A stretch of DNA of 64,000 bases from Thermopolyspora flexuosa (GTDB taxonomy: Bacteria; Actinomycetota; Actinomycetes; Streptosporangiales; Streptosporangiaceae): positions 806,001-870,000 of the forward strand of contig NZ_VFPQ01000001.1 in the NCBI RefSeq assembly GCF_006716785.1, in the 5' to 3' direction. A model generated the notes under the pieces. It made no database searches and was not told where the DNA came from. It saw nothing but the letters and a program-made list of their open reading frames with translations. Shown piece by piece: positions 25,599-35,665 of this stretch (positions are counted from its first letter, which is position 1; every line of letters begins with the position of its first letter). The position numbers were made by a program, and so were the translations under genes.

Positions 25599-27971
25599 TC
25601 AGGCGTTCGGGTCCGTCACCGTGGCGGTGGCGGTCATGACCCGGTCGAAGCCGACCTCACGCCGCGGACCGGTCATCGTGACCTGCAGGGTCTTGCGGAT
25701 GTCCGCGCTGGAGGCGCCGACCCGCAGCTCCACCTGGCCGGGGTCGACCTGGCGCACGCCGGCCACGCCGGTGTACGAGGTCTGGTCGGCGTGCAGGGTG
25801 ATGGTGACCTCACGGGTGGCGCCCGCCGGCAGCTCCACCCGCTGGGCGGCGACGAGCGCCTGCACCGGCCGCGCCACCTCGGCCACCGGGTCGTGCAGGT
25901 AGATCTGGACCACCTCGGAGACCGGGACGTCGGCCTCGTTGCGCAGCACCACCCGCACGTCGTACGTGCCGTCGGTCGCCCACTCGCCGGTCGGGCCGCC
26001 GGAGACCTCCACCCAGGTGGCGGGGTGGTACGACAGGCCGTGGCCGAACGGGAACAGCGGGGAGGGGTCGCTCGAGCTCACCTGGCTGCGCTGCCCCAGC
26101 GGCGCCGCGAGGTACGTCGACGGCTGCACCGGGCACTTGCCGGGGAACGAGACGGGCAGGCGGCCGGAGAAGTCGACCCGGCCCGCGAGCAGGTCGGCGA
26201 GCGCGGCCGCGCCCTCCTCGCCGGGGTAGAAGGCGCACACGGCGGCGGCGAGCCGGTCGATCTGCCGCGCCAGCTCGTACGGCCGGCCGGACATGAGCAC
26301 GAGCACCACGGGCGTGCCGGTGGCGAGCACGGCCTCCAGCAGCTCCTCCTGGCGCCCGGGCAGGCGCAGGTCGGCGACGTCGCAGCCCTCGCCCGAGGTG
26401 CCGCGGCCGAACAGCCCGGCCTCGTCCCCGAGCACGGCGAGGCAGACGTCGGCATCGGCGGCCGCCCGGGCCGCGGCCGCGATGCCCTCGTCGTCCCCGC
26501 CGACCACCGGGACGCCCTGCTCGTACCGAACGTCGTAGCCGTTGGGGTCGGCGCGCAGCGCGTCGACCACGGTGGGCACCTCGATGCCGAGCTCCACCTC
26601 GGGGTGGTGCACGCCCACGTGCAGCGGGAACGAGTAGCAGCCCATCATCGCGTTCGGGGTGTGCGCGCGCGGGCCGACCACGGCGATCCGCTGCCCGGGC
26701 CGCAGCGGCAGGCCGCCGTTGTTCGCGAGCAGCACGATGCCGCGGCGGGCGATCTCACCCGCGATCGCGCGCGCCTCGGCGTCGTCGAGCGCGATGTCCT
26801 CGAAGTTCTCGTCCGCCTTGGCGGCCTCGGCGGCCTCCCGCAGTACCGCGGGCTCGGGGTCCCAGTCGGCGTCGAGCAGGCCGAGCCGGCACTTCTGCAG
26901 CAGCACCCGGCGCAGCGCGCGGTCGATGAGGGCGATGTCGATCTCGCCCGCCTGCACGGCCTGCACGAGGTCCTTGCCGAAGCAGTTGACGGTGGGCAGC
27001 TCGACGTCGATGCCCGCCTCGAGGGCGAGCCGCGCCGCCTCGGTGGGCGAGCCCGCGACGTTGTGCAGCGTCTGCAGGAACGGGATGGAGAAGTAGTCGG
27101 CGACGACCGTGCCGGTGAAGCCGTAGGTGTCGCGCAGCAGCTCGGTGAGGAGCCGGCGGTCGGCGGCGACGGGAACGCCGTCGATGTCGGCGTAGGAGTT
27201 CATCACCGAGTCCGCCCCGGCGCGCAGCGCCATCTCGAACGGCGGCAGCAGGATGTCGGCGAGCTCCCGGGGCCCGGCCGAGACGGGGGCGAGGTTGCGC
27301 CCGGCGCGCGAGGCAGAGTAGCCGACGAAGTGCTTGAGCGTGGCGATCACGCCCGCCGACTGCACGCCGCGCACGTACGCGCTGCCGATCAGGCCGACGA
27401 GCAGCGGGTCCTCACCGATCGTCTCCTCGACCCGGCCCCAGCGCAGGTCGCGGGCGACGTCGAGCACGGGGGCGAGGCCCTGGTGCACGCCGAGGCGGCG
27501 CATGGTCGAGCCGATCTTCGCGCCCATACGCTCGATGAGGTCGGGGTCGAAGGTGGCGCCCCAGACCAGCGGGTTGGGGAAGACCGGGGCCTTCCAGGCG
27601 GCGAGCCCGGTGAGGATCTCCTCGTGCACCAGGGCGGGGATGCCCCAGCGCCCGGACTCGACGATCGACCGCTGGGCCGCGGCGAGCGATGCCGCGCCCT
27701 TCACCACCGAGACGGGCCGGGTGCCGAAGGGTCGGGTGAGCTGCCCGATGCCGTCACGCACCAGCTCTTCCCAGCTCACCGTGAGCACGCCGAACTCGTG
27801 CTGGTGGGGGGCCATCTCGCCGTCTTCGTTGTCGATGCCCACCCACACTCCGTAGAGCTGGGCGACCTTTTCGGCCACGCTCATGCGGGACATGAGCGCC
27901 TCGACGCGGGCCTCGTCCGGCACGCTCGCGTCCTTCCACACCTCCGGCGACGTGCCGGTTTCTACAGCCAT
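25599..27971 (-). CDS. GH3 beta-glucosidase/beta-xylosidase
   Basis: A 790-residue family 3 glycoside hydrolase with no signal peptide, so probably intracellular. Domain order: the TIM barrel (about 20-370) carries the nucleophile Asp292 in GFTGTVVADYFSIP and KHF in IATLKHFVGYS. The alpha/beta sandwich (about 400-620) has RGIVLLANNGGLPL and LVLMSGRPYEL. A fibronectin-III-like C-terminal domain includes PLFPFGHGLSY and TRPVQALVAAQRV-type sequence. It would release glucose or xylose from short beta-linked oligosaccharides. GGAG lies 8-11 bases before the ATG; an upstream extension of the frame is arginine-rich noise. A CelR-type operator was not found in its immediate upstream DNA. Confidence 0.92.
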   Translation of the reverse strand: MAVETGTSPEVWKDASVPDEARVEALMSRMSVAEKVAQLYGVWVGIDNEDGEMAPHQHEFGVLTVSWEELVRDGIGQLTRPFGTRPVSVVKGAASLAAAQRSIVESGRWGIPALVHEEILTGLAAWKAPVFPNPLVWGATFDPDLIERMGAKIGSTMRRLGVHQGLAPVLDVARDLRWGRVEETIGEDPLLVGLIGSAYVRGVQSAGVIATLKHFVGYSASRAGRNLAPVSAGPRELADILLPPFEMALRAGADSVMNSYADIDGVPVAADRRLLTELLRDTYGFTGTVVADYFSIPFLQTLHNVAGSPTEAARLALEAGIDVELPTVNCFGKDLVQAVQAGEIDIALIDRALRRVLLQKCRLGLLDADWDPEPAVLREAAEAAKADENFEDIALDDAEARAIAGEIARRGIVLLANNGGLPLRPGQRIAVVGPRAHTPNAMMGCYSFPLHVGVHHPEVELGIEVPTVVDALRADPNGYDVRYEQGVPVVGGDDEGIAAAARAAADADVCLAVLGDEAGLFGRGTSGEGCDVADLRLPGRQEELLEAVLATGTPVVLVLMSGRPYELARQIDRLAAAVCAFYPGEEGAAALADLLAGRVDFSGRLPVSFPGKCPVQPSTYLAAPLGQRSQVSSSDPSPLFPFGHGLSYHPATWVEVSGGPTGEWATDGTYDVRVVLRNEADVPVSEVVQIYLHDPVAEVARPVQALVAAQRVELPAGATREVTITLHADQTSYTGVAGVRQVDPGQVELRVGASSADIRKTLQVTMTGPRREVGFDRVMTATATVTDPNA

Positions 27972-28748
27972 GATGTACTCCGTTCGGTCGGTCCAGCCGT
28001 CCGCCGTCGGGCGGGCGGGCGCCGGTGGCGGGCCGGCATCACCGCGCCGCCAATGCCAGCTCCGCCGACGCCGGTACGGCGCGGCGGTGGGCCTTGACCA
28101 GCGGGAGCGCACCGGCGGCGCCCGGCGGGGTCTGCGCGGCGGGGACGGCATGCCGTCGGCGCAGGTGCCGGACGCCGACCGGCCAGGTCACGGGCCGGTA
28201 CGACGGGGCGTATTCGGAATTTGTGATCGTGTGCTGCCCGGCGCCATGCCGACCATCGCCGAGAGCCGGGCCGGGCCGGGGACGGCGGCGGGCGGCCGTG
28301 CTCGGCGAGGGTCTCGGACGCACCCGGACGCCTCGGCCGTCGGGACGGACGGTCGACGGCCGCGGAACGGTGACCGGAAGGCCGCGCCCGTGGGCTGGAC
28401 GGGGCGCGCTCGTCGCGGGCGCCGGTGACGACTCGTGGTACATCGACGCGATGCCGAAGCGGACGCGCGGGCGGCGACGGCCGGGCGGCGATGCGGGGAA
28501 TGCCGTGACCGCCGCGCGGTGGGCCACCGCGTCACGTGCGGTGACAGGGGGCGGCGGGGCCTGCGGTGACGGCGGACGCCGGGCGGGCCCGCGCGTTTCG
28601 CGGACACGACTCAACGGCCCGACCCGCTGGGCCGAGCCGATCGCTCCGGTACCGCCAAGGTGGACGACGCTCACCGCCGGGCCGTGACCTCGCGGGTTGC
28701 GGCGACCGCCCTCCGGAGGTCCTGACGAAACGTCCGGCGGTCTTCGTT

Positions 28749-28760
28749 CGAAAATTTTCG
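28749..28760. promoter_or_regulatory. CGAAAATTTTCG palindrome
   Basis: A perfect 12-bp palindrome in an AT-rich pocket. It resembles the CGAAA-N-TTTCG sites described near actinomycete xylanase and xylosidase genes. A related TTTTGAAAA lies 9-17 bases away. It would lie within the transcribed leader of a minus-strand promoter at 28794-28823. Confidence 0.45.
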
Positions 28761-28793
28761 GCATTCTTTTGAAAACTTCAGCATCGCGGGAAC

Positions 28794-28823
28794 ACCGTAG
28801 AACGGCACGTCGCCGGGCGTCAA
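28794..28823 (-). promoter_or_regulatory. possible minus-strand promoter toward the GH3 gene
   Basis: Reading the minus strand, TTGACG, an 18-base spacer and TACGGT form a plausible promoter. Transcription would run through the CGAAAATTTTCG palindrome and reach the GH3 start after roughly 800 bases. Confidence 0.35.
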
Positions 28824-28839
28824 GCGGCCAAACCCTCCG

Positions 28840-28857
28840 GTTGACAGCGATGTCATG
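28840..28857. promoter_or_regulatory. second LacI-like operator
   Basis: GTTGACAGCGATGTCATG shares the frame TTGACA-N-CG-N-TGTCA with the perfect palindrome at 1535-1552. The arms TGACA/TGTCA are inverted repeats. It sits directly upstream of the candidate minus-strand promoter and 182 bp before the DedA gene. Confidence 0.45.
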
Positions 28858-29038
28858 CCCGGCACCGGCCGGGCCGCGGATCCGAAACACACTCGCCTCC
28901 GCCGCGTGGCTTTTCGCCCGGCTCGCCCTGCGGCGGCGCCGGCCGTCCGCCGGGACGTCACGGTGTGGGGTCAGGGGGCCTTACCCGCATTGCGGAGTGC
29001 ATCCGGTTTCCGGTGTTCCCCCAGTGGAAGTTTCAGGT

Positions 29039-29728
29039 ATGGACGCCGACGTGCACGAGCCGCCGCCGGATGGCATCGAGGGCTGGGTGATCGGGCTGAT
29101 GGAGGCCCTGGGCGAGCCCGGCGCCGCCATCGCCGTCGCCTTGGAGAACCTCTTCCCGCCGATCCCCAGCGAGGTGATCCTCCCGCTCGCGGGCTTCGCC
29201 GCGAACCGGGGCCACCTCAACCTGTACGCCGCGATCGCCTGGACGACGGCCGGCTCGGTCGCCGGGGCGCTCGTGCTCTACGGCCTGGGCGCGCTGTTCG
29301 GCCGCGAGCGCCTGCTCGCCGTGGTCGAGCGCATGCCGTTGCTCGGGGCCGACGACCTGCGCAAGGCCGAGGCGTGGTTCGCCCGGTACGGCCCGGCGAG
29401 CGTGTTCTTCGGCCGCATGGTGCCGCTGATCCGCAGCGCCATCTCGGTGCCCGCCGGAATCGAGCGCATGCCGCTGCCCGTCTTCCTGGTCTTCACCACC
29501 CTGGGCAGCCTCGTCTGGAACACGCTCTTCGTCCTCGCGGGCTACCTGCTCGGCGCGAACTGGCCCCTCGTGGAGCGGTACGTCGCCCCGCTCTCCACGT
29601 TCGTCCTCGTCGCCTGCGCGACGGCGCTCACCGCCTTCGTGGCCGTACGGCTCCGCCGCCTGCGCCGCGAACGACGTGCCAGACGTGCCCGGGAGGAGGC
29701 CGAAAGCGGCCCTCGGGCACATGGCTAG
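29039..29728 (+). CDS. DedA-family membrane protein
   Basis: A 229-residue SNARE-associated/DedA protein. The signature reads ALENLFPPIPSEVILPLAGFAANRGHLN, followed by the glycine-rich helix TTAGSVAGALVLYGLGALFGRERL. The second motif is FFGRMVPLIRSAISVPAGIERMPLPVFLVFTTLGSLVWNTLFVLAGYLLG. DedA proteins take part in envelope homeostasis, and several flip polyprenyl or phospholipid carriers. A short acidic N-terminus (MDADVHEPPPDG) precedes the first helix and a basic tail ends the protein. GGAAG before the start supports the ATG at 29039. A terminator follows 50 bases after the stop. Confidence 0.92.
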   Translation: MDADVHEPPPDGIEGWVIGLMEALGEPGAAIAVALENLFPPIPSEVILPLAGFAANRGHLNLYAAIAWTTAGSVAGALVLYGLGALFGRERLLAVVERMPLLGADDLRKAEAWFARYGPASVFFGRMVPLIRSAISVPAGIERMPLPVFLVFTTLGSLVWNTLFVLAGYLLGANWPLVERYVAPLSTFVLVACATALTAFVAVRLRRLRRERRARRAREEAESGPRAHG

Positions 29729-29778
29729 CGGACCGCTTTCGTCCGTGCCGGGAGCGTTCGCCGAACGGATGGGCCACG

Positions 29779-29816
29779 AGACGCCTGCGGTTCCGGCACA
29801 TGCGGTGCAGGCGTCT
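29779..29816 (+). terminator. terminator between dedA and the XRE gene
   Basis: AGACGCCTGC at 29779-29788 pairs with GCAGGCGTCT at 29807-29816 (perfect 10 bp, 18-base loop) and is followed by TGCC. It lies between two convergent genes and could serve both. Confidence 0.7.
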
Positions 29817-29839
29817 TGCCGGTGAGCCCGCCTGACGAT

Positions 29840-31132
29840 CTATGTAGTGGGTCGTCGGCGCAGCAGCTCGCGGAGTTCGGTGACCTCCGGCCACTCCTGC
29901 TGCGTCGGCGGCACGGCGCGCAGCACGAGCCGTCCGGTGTGCATGATGTGGTGGCTGCGATAGGCGGGTTCGAGGTCGTCGATGACCTTTGCCGCGTGGC
30001 GCGCTCCTTCGGCCGTTCCGCCGTTGACGATCATGCAGAGCGCTTCATGGAGCTGGACGTTCGCCCGATATTGGTAATCGCGGGTGCGGGCCAGCACGTC
30101 GTCGCGCGCGATATCCGCTTTCCGCTCGTCGCCCATGGCCGCGTAGACCCAGCTCTTGGCGAAGTGAATTTGGCTGGGTGACCAAAAGCCGAGAGGGTCT
30201 GGAGTGACGCCCTTATCCGCGACGTCGAGAAGGGTCTCGATGGTTTTCTGTGCCTGGTCGTGCCGACCGAGCACCGACAGCGCTTTGGCCTCGGTGGTCA
30301 GCAGATCAACGGAGGGCCGATCGGGACCCAGAAGTTGTTGTGCCTCCCGGACAAGGCCGAGCACGGATTGCGGTTCGCGCTGGCCGTACAAACCGTGGCC
30401 CGCCTCCTCGGCGCGGACGAGGACGCGCAGCTCGAGGTCTCCGGACGCGTCGGCGGCCTGGCGCGCCGTGTGCCACCAGCGCAGTGCCGCGCCGTGGTCG
30501 CCGAGGCGGGTGAGCGCGTTCGCCTGCACGCTGGCCAGCGCGGCGGTCACCCGCTCCAGCTCCAGCGTCTCGGCCGGTGAGGAGGCCTCCTTCTGCCGCT
30601 TGACCGTGAACAGATCGATGAGGAGATCGGCGGCCACCTGCGCGGGCGGGCGGGTGCGCAGCGCGTACAAATGATCGACGCATGCCCGTTCCCAGTCGGT
30701 GATGCTCCGAAAATCATTCGCATAAGACGCGGCGATTGCCTGGCGCACGGATTCACCGGAGATACCGAGCGCGCCGATTCCGGCGCCCACCGCGGCGAGC
30801 CGTAAAACCTGGCGGCGTTCCGTGGCGGCCTCCTTTCCCCCGGAGCCTTCCTTGACCAGGGTACGCAGCCGCTCCACCTCCATCGCAAGAGCGTGGAGGG
30901 CGACAATTCTGCCCCCGGCCCCATAGAAATCGTCGAGCCGCCGTACGTTGTCCGGATGGGGACGGGTGATACCGCGTTCCCATTTCGACAGGTCGCCGTC
31001 GTCGCAGTAGACCTGGCGCGCGACCTCGCGCAGGCTGAGGCGGTGGACCTGCTCGCGCTGGTGGCGCAGTTCCGCGCCGAGCAGGTGCCAGGGCGATCGT
31101 GCCGGGTCGACGTGCTCGGAGATGAAACGCAC
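29840..31132 (-). CDS. XRE-family regulator with TPR-like C-terminal region
   Basis: A 430-residue regulator. The N-terminal HTH is GAELRHQREQVHRLSLREVARQVYCDDGDLSKWERGITRP, where recognition-helix residues DGDLSKWE match the actinobacterial Streptomyces-type XRE/TPR group. The following 300 residues are helical repeats (for example ELERVTAALASVQANALTRLGDHGAALRWWHTARQAA and LTTEAKALSVLGRHDQAQKTIETLLDVA). It ends WPEVTELRELLRRRP. GTG 31132 was chosen because GGGAGG stands five bases upstream; the nine-codon longer frame from 31159 has no such signal. The divergent HATPase gene at 31389 is a frequent partner of this regulator class. Ligand unknown. Confidence 0.86.
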   Translation of the reverse strand: MRFISEHVDPARSPWHLLGAELRHQREQVHRLSLREVARQVYCDDGDLSKWERGITRPHPDNVRRLDDFYGAGGRIVALHALAMEVERLRTLVKEGSGGKEAATERRQVLRLAAVGAGIGALGISGESVRQAIAASYANDFRSITDWERACVDHLYALRTRPPAQVAADLLIDLFTVKRQKEASSPAETLELERVTAALASVQANALTRLGDHGAALRWWHTARQAADASGDLELRVLVRAEEAGHGLYGQREPQSVLGLVREAQQLLGPDRPSVDLLTTEAKALSVLGRHDQAQKTIETLLDVADKGVTPDPLGFWSPSQIHFAKSWVYAAMGDERKADIARDDVLARTRDYQYRANVQLHEALCMIVNGGTAEGARHAAKVIDDLEPAYRSHHIMHTGRLVLRAVPPTQQEWPEVTELRELLRRRPTT

Positions 31133-31388
31133 CGCTGCCTCCCGTCCGCTGCCGATCACTGGGTGCCGCCACCCCAGATGTGAGGCTCTTTGCGGTTCCG
31201 GAGCCTCACCCGATGATGACTCTCCGTAAAGGCATGTTCACGATACTCACTCGATCGGGTCTGCGGGCCGTAAACGACCATCCGTACGCCCTCGGCGTAG
31301 CCCCGGCCGGATCGGGTGGATCGGCAGCGCAGTGAGCCGAGGTGCACGTTCCGCGCCACGTGCCCTCACTACCGATAGGGAGAACCGA

Positions 31389-31874
31389 ATGCCCCTGGTG
31401 CCCCCGCATGACGCGGAGGATCCGGCCGGCGCGACCTCACCGGCGGGCGGCGGCAGGCGTACGGCCTGCTGGGACCTGCCCGCCGAGCCGTCCATCGTGC
31501 GCAAGGCCCGCGAACTGACCCGGACCACACTCCTCGGCTGGGGCCATCCCCGCCTGATCGGCGACGTCGTGCTCATGGTCGACGAGCTCGTCGCGAACGC
31601 GGTCACCCACGGACGGCCACCGGTCCGCCTGTCGCTACGCCTCGAACCCCGCCCCGCCCCCGGGCACGCCGTCGTGGTCGGCGAGGTCACGGACGGCGAC
31701 CCGCGCCTGCCCGAGGTGCGCGAGGCCGATCACCTCGGCGAGGGCGGCCGCGGCCTGTGGATCGTGCGCCACCTCGCCGACGAGTTCGGCGTCCGCCCGA
31801 CGCCCCAGGGGAAGGCGGTGTGGTTCGCCCTCGCGGTCCACGCCGGGCCGTCCGGCGAGCGGCCGGGCCGCTAG
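31389..31874 (+). CDS. HATPase-domain regulator (anti-sigma/RsbW-like)
   Basis: A 161-residue stand-alone GHKL ATPase. The N box is VVLMVDELVANAVTHG, the G1-like segment is VVGEVTDGDPRLP, and the G2 region is LGEGGRGLWIVRHLADEFGVRPTPQGKAVWF. About 40 N-terminal residues are Pro/Gly-rich and probably disordered. In actinomycetes such proteins act as anti-sigma factors or phosphorylate anti-anti-sigma proteins, often as partners of XRE/DUF397 systems. GGGAGA lies seven bases before the ATG. It is divergently arranged to the XRE gene, and two further proteins of this family occur in the window. Confidence 0.87.
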   Translation: MPLVPPHDAEDPAGATSPAGGGRRTACWDLPAEPSIVRKARELTRTTLLGWGHPRLIGDVVLMVDELVANAVTHGRPPVRLSLRLEPRPAPGHAVVVGEVTDGDPRLPEVREADHLGEGGRGLWIVRHLADEFGVRPTPQGKAVWFALAVHAGPSGERPGR

Positions 31875-31990
31875 CTGGTTCGGCGATCCGGAGGAGGAAC
31901 CCCGGCCGGACGCGCCCGGTGTGCGGCGGTACGGCGACGCGCCGCCGTGCCGTACCGGCCGCCGAGGGCGTGCGGTGTGGACCGGCCGGG

Positions 31991-32978
<988 letters not shown>

Positions 32979-33043
32979 CGGCCCGCCGTACCGACAAAGC
33001 CGCCTCCCGCCGCGGCGCGTGCCACGGCGGGAGGCGTACGGCG

Positions 33044-33328
33044 TCACACCTGGCGGGTGAGGCGGAAGGACGGCCTGCCCTGGGTGCTCACGTCGGCGTC
33101 GAGGGTCTTGTCCTCGACGATGCGCGCGGCCTCCGGGGAGAGGAAGACGCGCACGTCCTCGCGCGCGACCACCTCGTCGCCGGCCTGCGGTCCGCTGGTC
33201 AGCGACAGCTCGAGCGACCCGGGGTCGCTCTCCACGGCGGCTATGCGCATCCCGGCGTTCTGCGGGAGGTCCTCACCGACCAGAAGGTCGCGAATGGCCT
33301 GAACGGCGTCATCGGTCAGCGTCAGCAC
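33044..33328 (-). CDS. HesB/IscA-like protein lacking cysteines
   Basis: A 94-residue protein with the HesB/IscA fold pattern: MLTLTDDAVQAIRDLLVGEDLPQNAGMRIAA at the start, LSLTSGPQAGDEVVAREDVRVFLSPEAARIVEDKTLD in the middle. The C-terminus should contain CGC in true A-type carriers but reads STQGRPSFRLTRQV. There is no cysteine anywhere, so it cannot carry a cluster in the usual way. Such degenerate members are common in actinobacteria, function unknown. AAGGAG lies nine bases before the GTG start. It faces the CsoR-family gene tail-to-tail. Confidence 0.85.
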   Translation of the reverse strand: MLTLTDDAVQAIRDLLVGEDLPQNAGMRIAAVESDPGSLELSLTSGPQAGDEVVAREDVRVFLSPEAARIVEDKTLDADVSTQGRPSFRLTRQV

Positions 33329-33603
33329 TACTGACTCCTTCGAGCTTGGTTGCGGGTTGCGGATCTCGGAATCGGTCGCCGTGTTCGGGCGGTCGCCGGT
33401 CCCGTGGCGAACGGCGTGATCGTGATGGATCGTGCGGCCCTTCGCCGTCGTTCCTTATTTCTGTGTCCCCCTCCGCGTGCCCCCAGGGCGGCGGGGCAAA
33501 CACCCTCGCCGGGGCTCCGTACGGCACGGCGTCCGGCCGCGCGGGCCGTTACGAACGGGGCGGCCCGGGCAGATGGCGGTTGACCGAAGCTCGGGGAGAC
33601 GTC

Positions 33604-34146
33604 GTGAGCAGGAACATGCCGGAGCCCGATCCGCACTCGCGGTTCGAGGACGAGGGCATCCCGGATCTGCAGAGCGGGACGCCGGAGCAGCAGTGGGCGG
33701 TCGACCCGCAGGAGGAGCCGATCCCCGCCGACCGGCCGATCGCCGTCGACGACTTCGGGCTCACGGCCGAGGAGCAGCGCGAGGGGGAGCCGCTCGGGGC
33801 GCGGCTCGCCCGCGAGGTGCCGGAGGAGCAGCCGATGTTCGGCCCGGACGAGGTGGGCGGCGGCATGCGGCTGCCGGAGGAGACCGGGGAGGGCGAGGAG
33901 GAGCGCAGCCCCTGGTCCGACGAGATCGAGCTTGAGCCCGGCGAGGGCCGCGAGGACGAGTGGCCCGCCCAGCCCGAGGAGCCGTCGGGCGCGGTCTGGG
34001 ACGAGCCGCGGCGCGCCGGCCGCCTCGTCGCCCCCGACGAAGGGGTGCGCGGCGACGACGAGCCGGACGAGATCGCCGCGGAGGTCGGGCCGGACGCGGG
34101 CGGCTTCAGCGCCGAGGAGGCGGCGATGCGGGTGGAGCCGGAGTAG
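33604..34146 (+). CDS. acidic DUF5709-like protein
   Basis: A 180-residue, very acidic protein (long Glu/Asp/Gly/Pro stretches, almost no hydrophobic core). Visible pieces: EDEGIPDLQSGTPEQQWAVDPQEEP, DDFGLTAEEQREGEPLGARLAREVPEEQP and a C-terminal SAEEAAMRVEPE. This is the pattern of the actinobacterial DUF5709 family, presumed disordered and without known function. GGGGAGAC before the GTG gives a good start; ATG 33616 is an alternative. It precedes the radical SAM gene by 187 bases. Confidence 0.78.
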   Translation: MSRNMPEPDPHSRFEDEGIPDLQSGTPEQQWAVDPQEEPIPADRPIAVDDFGLTAEEQREGEPLGARLAREVPEEQPMFGPDEVGGGMRLPEETGEGEEERSPWSDEIELEPGEGREDEWPAQPEEPSGAVWDEPRRAGRLVAPDEGVRGDDEPDEIAAEVGPDAGGFSAEEAAMRVEPE

Positions 34147-34333
34147 AGCCCTGTCACGGGACGGCCCCGGCGGACGAGCGCCGCCGGGCAGGCCCGCGGC
34201 CCGGCCGGATCCGGCCCGTTGTGGCCGGTCACGGCCGCCGCGGGCCGTGCCGTACCTGGGGTTCTCCGCTGTCGCGGCCTGGTCGCGGCGGCGCGGGCTG
34301 CGCGGGGCGGCCACTACCCTTCCCTGTGTGGCA

Positions 34334-35623
34334 ATGGACGTGACGGTGGTGGTCCGCTATCGCAAGGCCGTGACGTACGGCGTGCACGCGCTGCTCGCCG
34401 CGATGGACACCGCCGGGCTGGACTGCGAGACGCTCCTCGGCGAAACGGTCGAGCAGACCGCGGCGCACATCGCGTCCGCCAAGGCCGACCGGGTGCTCGT
34501 GCTGTGGTCGTTCTACTCGCCCGACGCCGAGAAGATGGCCGAGGAGCTCGCCGCGGTCCGCGCGCTCGCCGACGGCGACCACGTGCTGCACATCGCCGGG
34601 GGCGTGCACGCGACCGCCGAGCCGCAGCACGTCCTCGACCTCGGCTGGGACCTCGCCGCGATCGGCGAGGGCGAGTCCACGATCATCTCGCTCGTCACCG
34701 CGCTGCGCGAGGACACCCCGCTCACCAAGGTGCCCGGGCTGGCCCTGCGCGACTCCGACGGCGTCGCCCTGCGCACCCCGCCCGCCCCGCAGCCGCCGCT
34801 CGACACGTTCCCGTCCTTCCCCAACCGGCGCCGCCACTTCGGCCCCATCGAGATCACCCGCGGCTGCCGCTATACGTGTCGCTTTTGTCAGACACCGTTC
34901 ATGTTCGGCGGGAAATTCCGCCACCGGTCGCCCGCGAGCGTGCGCGAACACGTGCGCTGGATGGCCGAGCACGGGCTGCGCGACGTCCGCTTCATCACGC
35001 CCACCTGCCTGTCGTACGGCTCGCCCGGTCCCGACCCGGACCTCGACGCGGTCGAGGAGCTGCTCGCCACGGTCCGCGAGGAGCTGCCCCCGAACGGCCG
35101 CATCTTCTTCGGCAGCTTCCCGTCCGAGATCCGCCCCGAGCACGTCACCCCCGAGGCGATGCGGCTGCTCAAGCGCTACGTCGCCAACGACAACGTGATC
35201 ATCGGTGCGCAGTCCGGCTCCGACCGCCTGCTCACCGCGGCCGGCCGCGGCCACGGCACCCGGCCGGTACGCGACGCGGTGCGCATCGCCGTGGAGCACG
35301 GGTTCCGCGTCAACGTCGACTTCATCTTCGGCATGCCCGGCGAGACCGAGGAGGACCTGCAGGCCTCCCTCCGCTTCGCCGCCGAACTGGCCGACCTCGG
35401 CGCCCGCATCCACACCCACACCTTCATGCCGCTCCCCGGCACCCCCTGGCGCGACGCCGAGCCCGCCTTCATCCCCCTCCACGCCATGCGCGAACTCGAC
35501 CGCCTCGCCCAGCGCGGCTCCGCCTACGGCCACTGGCGCCGCCAGGCCGACCACGCCGTCCGCCTCGCCGAAACCGCCAAGGCCTACCCCCGGCGGATAC
35601 GGCGCCGCCGTACCCAGGGCTGA
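34334..35623 (+). CDS. B12-binding-type radical SAM protein
   Basis: A 429-residue radical SAM enzyme. The N-terminal 130 residues form a cobalamin-binding-like Rossmann region (DHVLHIAGGVHATAEPQHVLDLGWDLAAIGEGE, the usual GGVHAT and GEGE segments). The SAM barrel begins IEITRGCRYTCRFCQTP with CxxxCxxC for the [4Fe-4S] cluster. Later family features are IIGAQSGSDRLL, VNVDFIFGMPGETEEDL and THTFMPLPGTP. It resembles the MJ_1487-type group of unknown reaction. GTG 34328 is an alternative start two codons earlier. It is a single gene; the downstream XRE gene is convergent. Confidence 0.87.
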   Translation: MDVTVVVRYRKAVTYGVHALLAAMDTAGLDCETLLGETVEQTAAHIASAKADRVLVLWSFYSPDAEKMAEELAAVRALADGDHVLHIAGGVHATAEPQHVLDLGWDLAAIGEGESTIISLVTALREDTPLTKVPGLALRDSDGVALRTPPAPQPPLDTFPSFPNRRRHFGPIEITRGCRYTCRFCQTPFMFGGKFRHRSPASVREHVRWMAEHGLRDVRFITPTCLSYGSPGPDPDLDAVEELLATVREELPPNGRIFFGSFPSEIRPEHVTPEAMRLLKRYVANDNVIIGAQSGSDRLLTAAGRGHGTRPVRDAVRIAVEHGFRVNVDFIFGMPGETEEDLQASLRFAAELADLGARIHTHTFMPLPGTPWRDAEPAFIPLHAMRELDRLAQRGSAYGHWRRQADHAVRLAETAKAYPRRIRRRRTQG

Positions 35624-35665
35624 GCCGTACCGCGAGCCCGCTCCGGCCGGCGACGAGCCCGGATG

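Larger units (their letters stand above)
27972..29038. other. 1.07-kb non-coding region upstream of the GH3 and DedA genes
   Basis: Several long open frames cross this stretch, but all encode Arg/Pro/Gly-rich sequence without family features. Bases 28000-28720 show nothing I can support. The last 300 bases hold a promoter-like element and operator-like palindromes, listed separately. It may be a long leader of the GH3 gene, or the site of a lost gene. Confidence 0.5.

Noticed and set aside
28039-28890. A 283-codon minus-strand frame in the 1-kb gap upstream of the GH3 gene
   Set aside because: Arg/Pro-rich throughout, no ribosome binding site and no family feature; it also crosses promoter-like elements.
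35469-35665. C-terminal extension of the XRE regulator
   Set aside because: Gly/Arg-rich sequence overlapping the convergent radical SAM gene; the alternative frame ending at 35666 matches the paralogue, so the extension is taken as a frameshift product.
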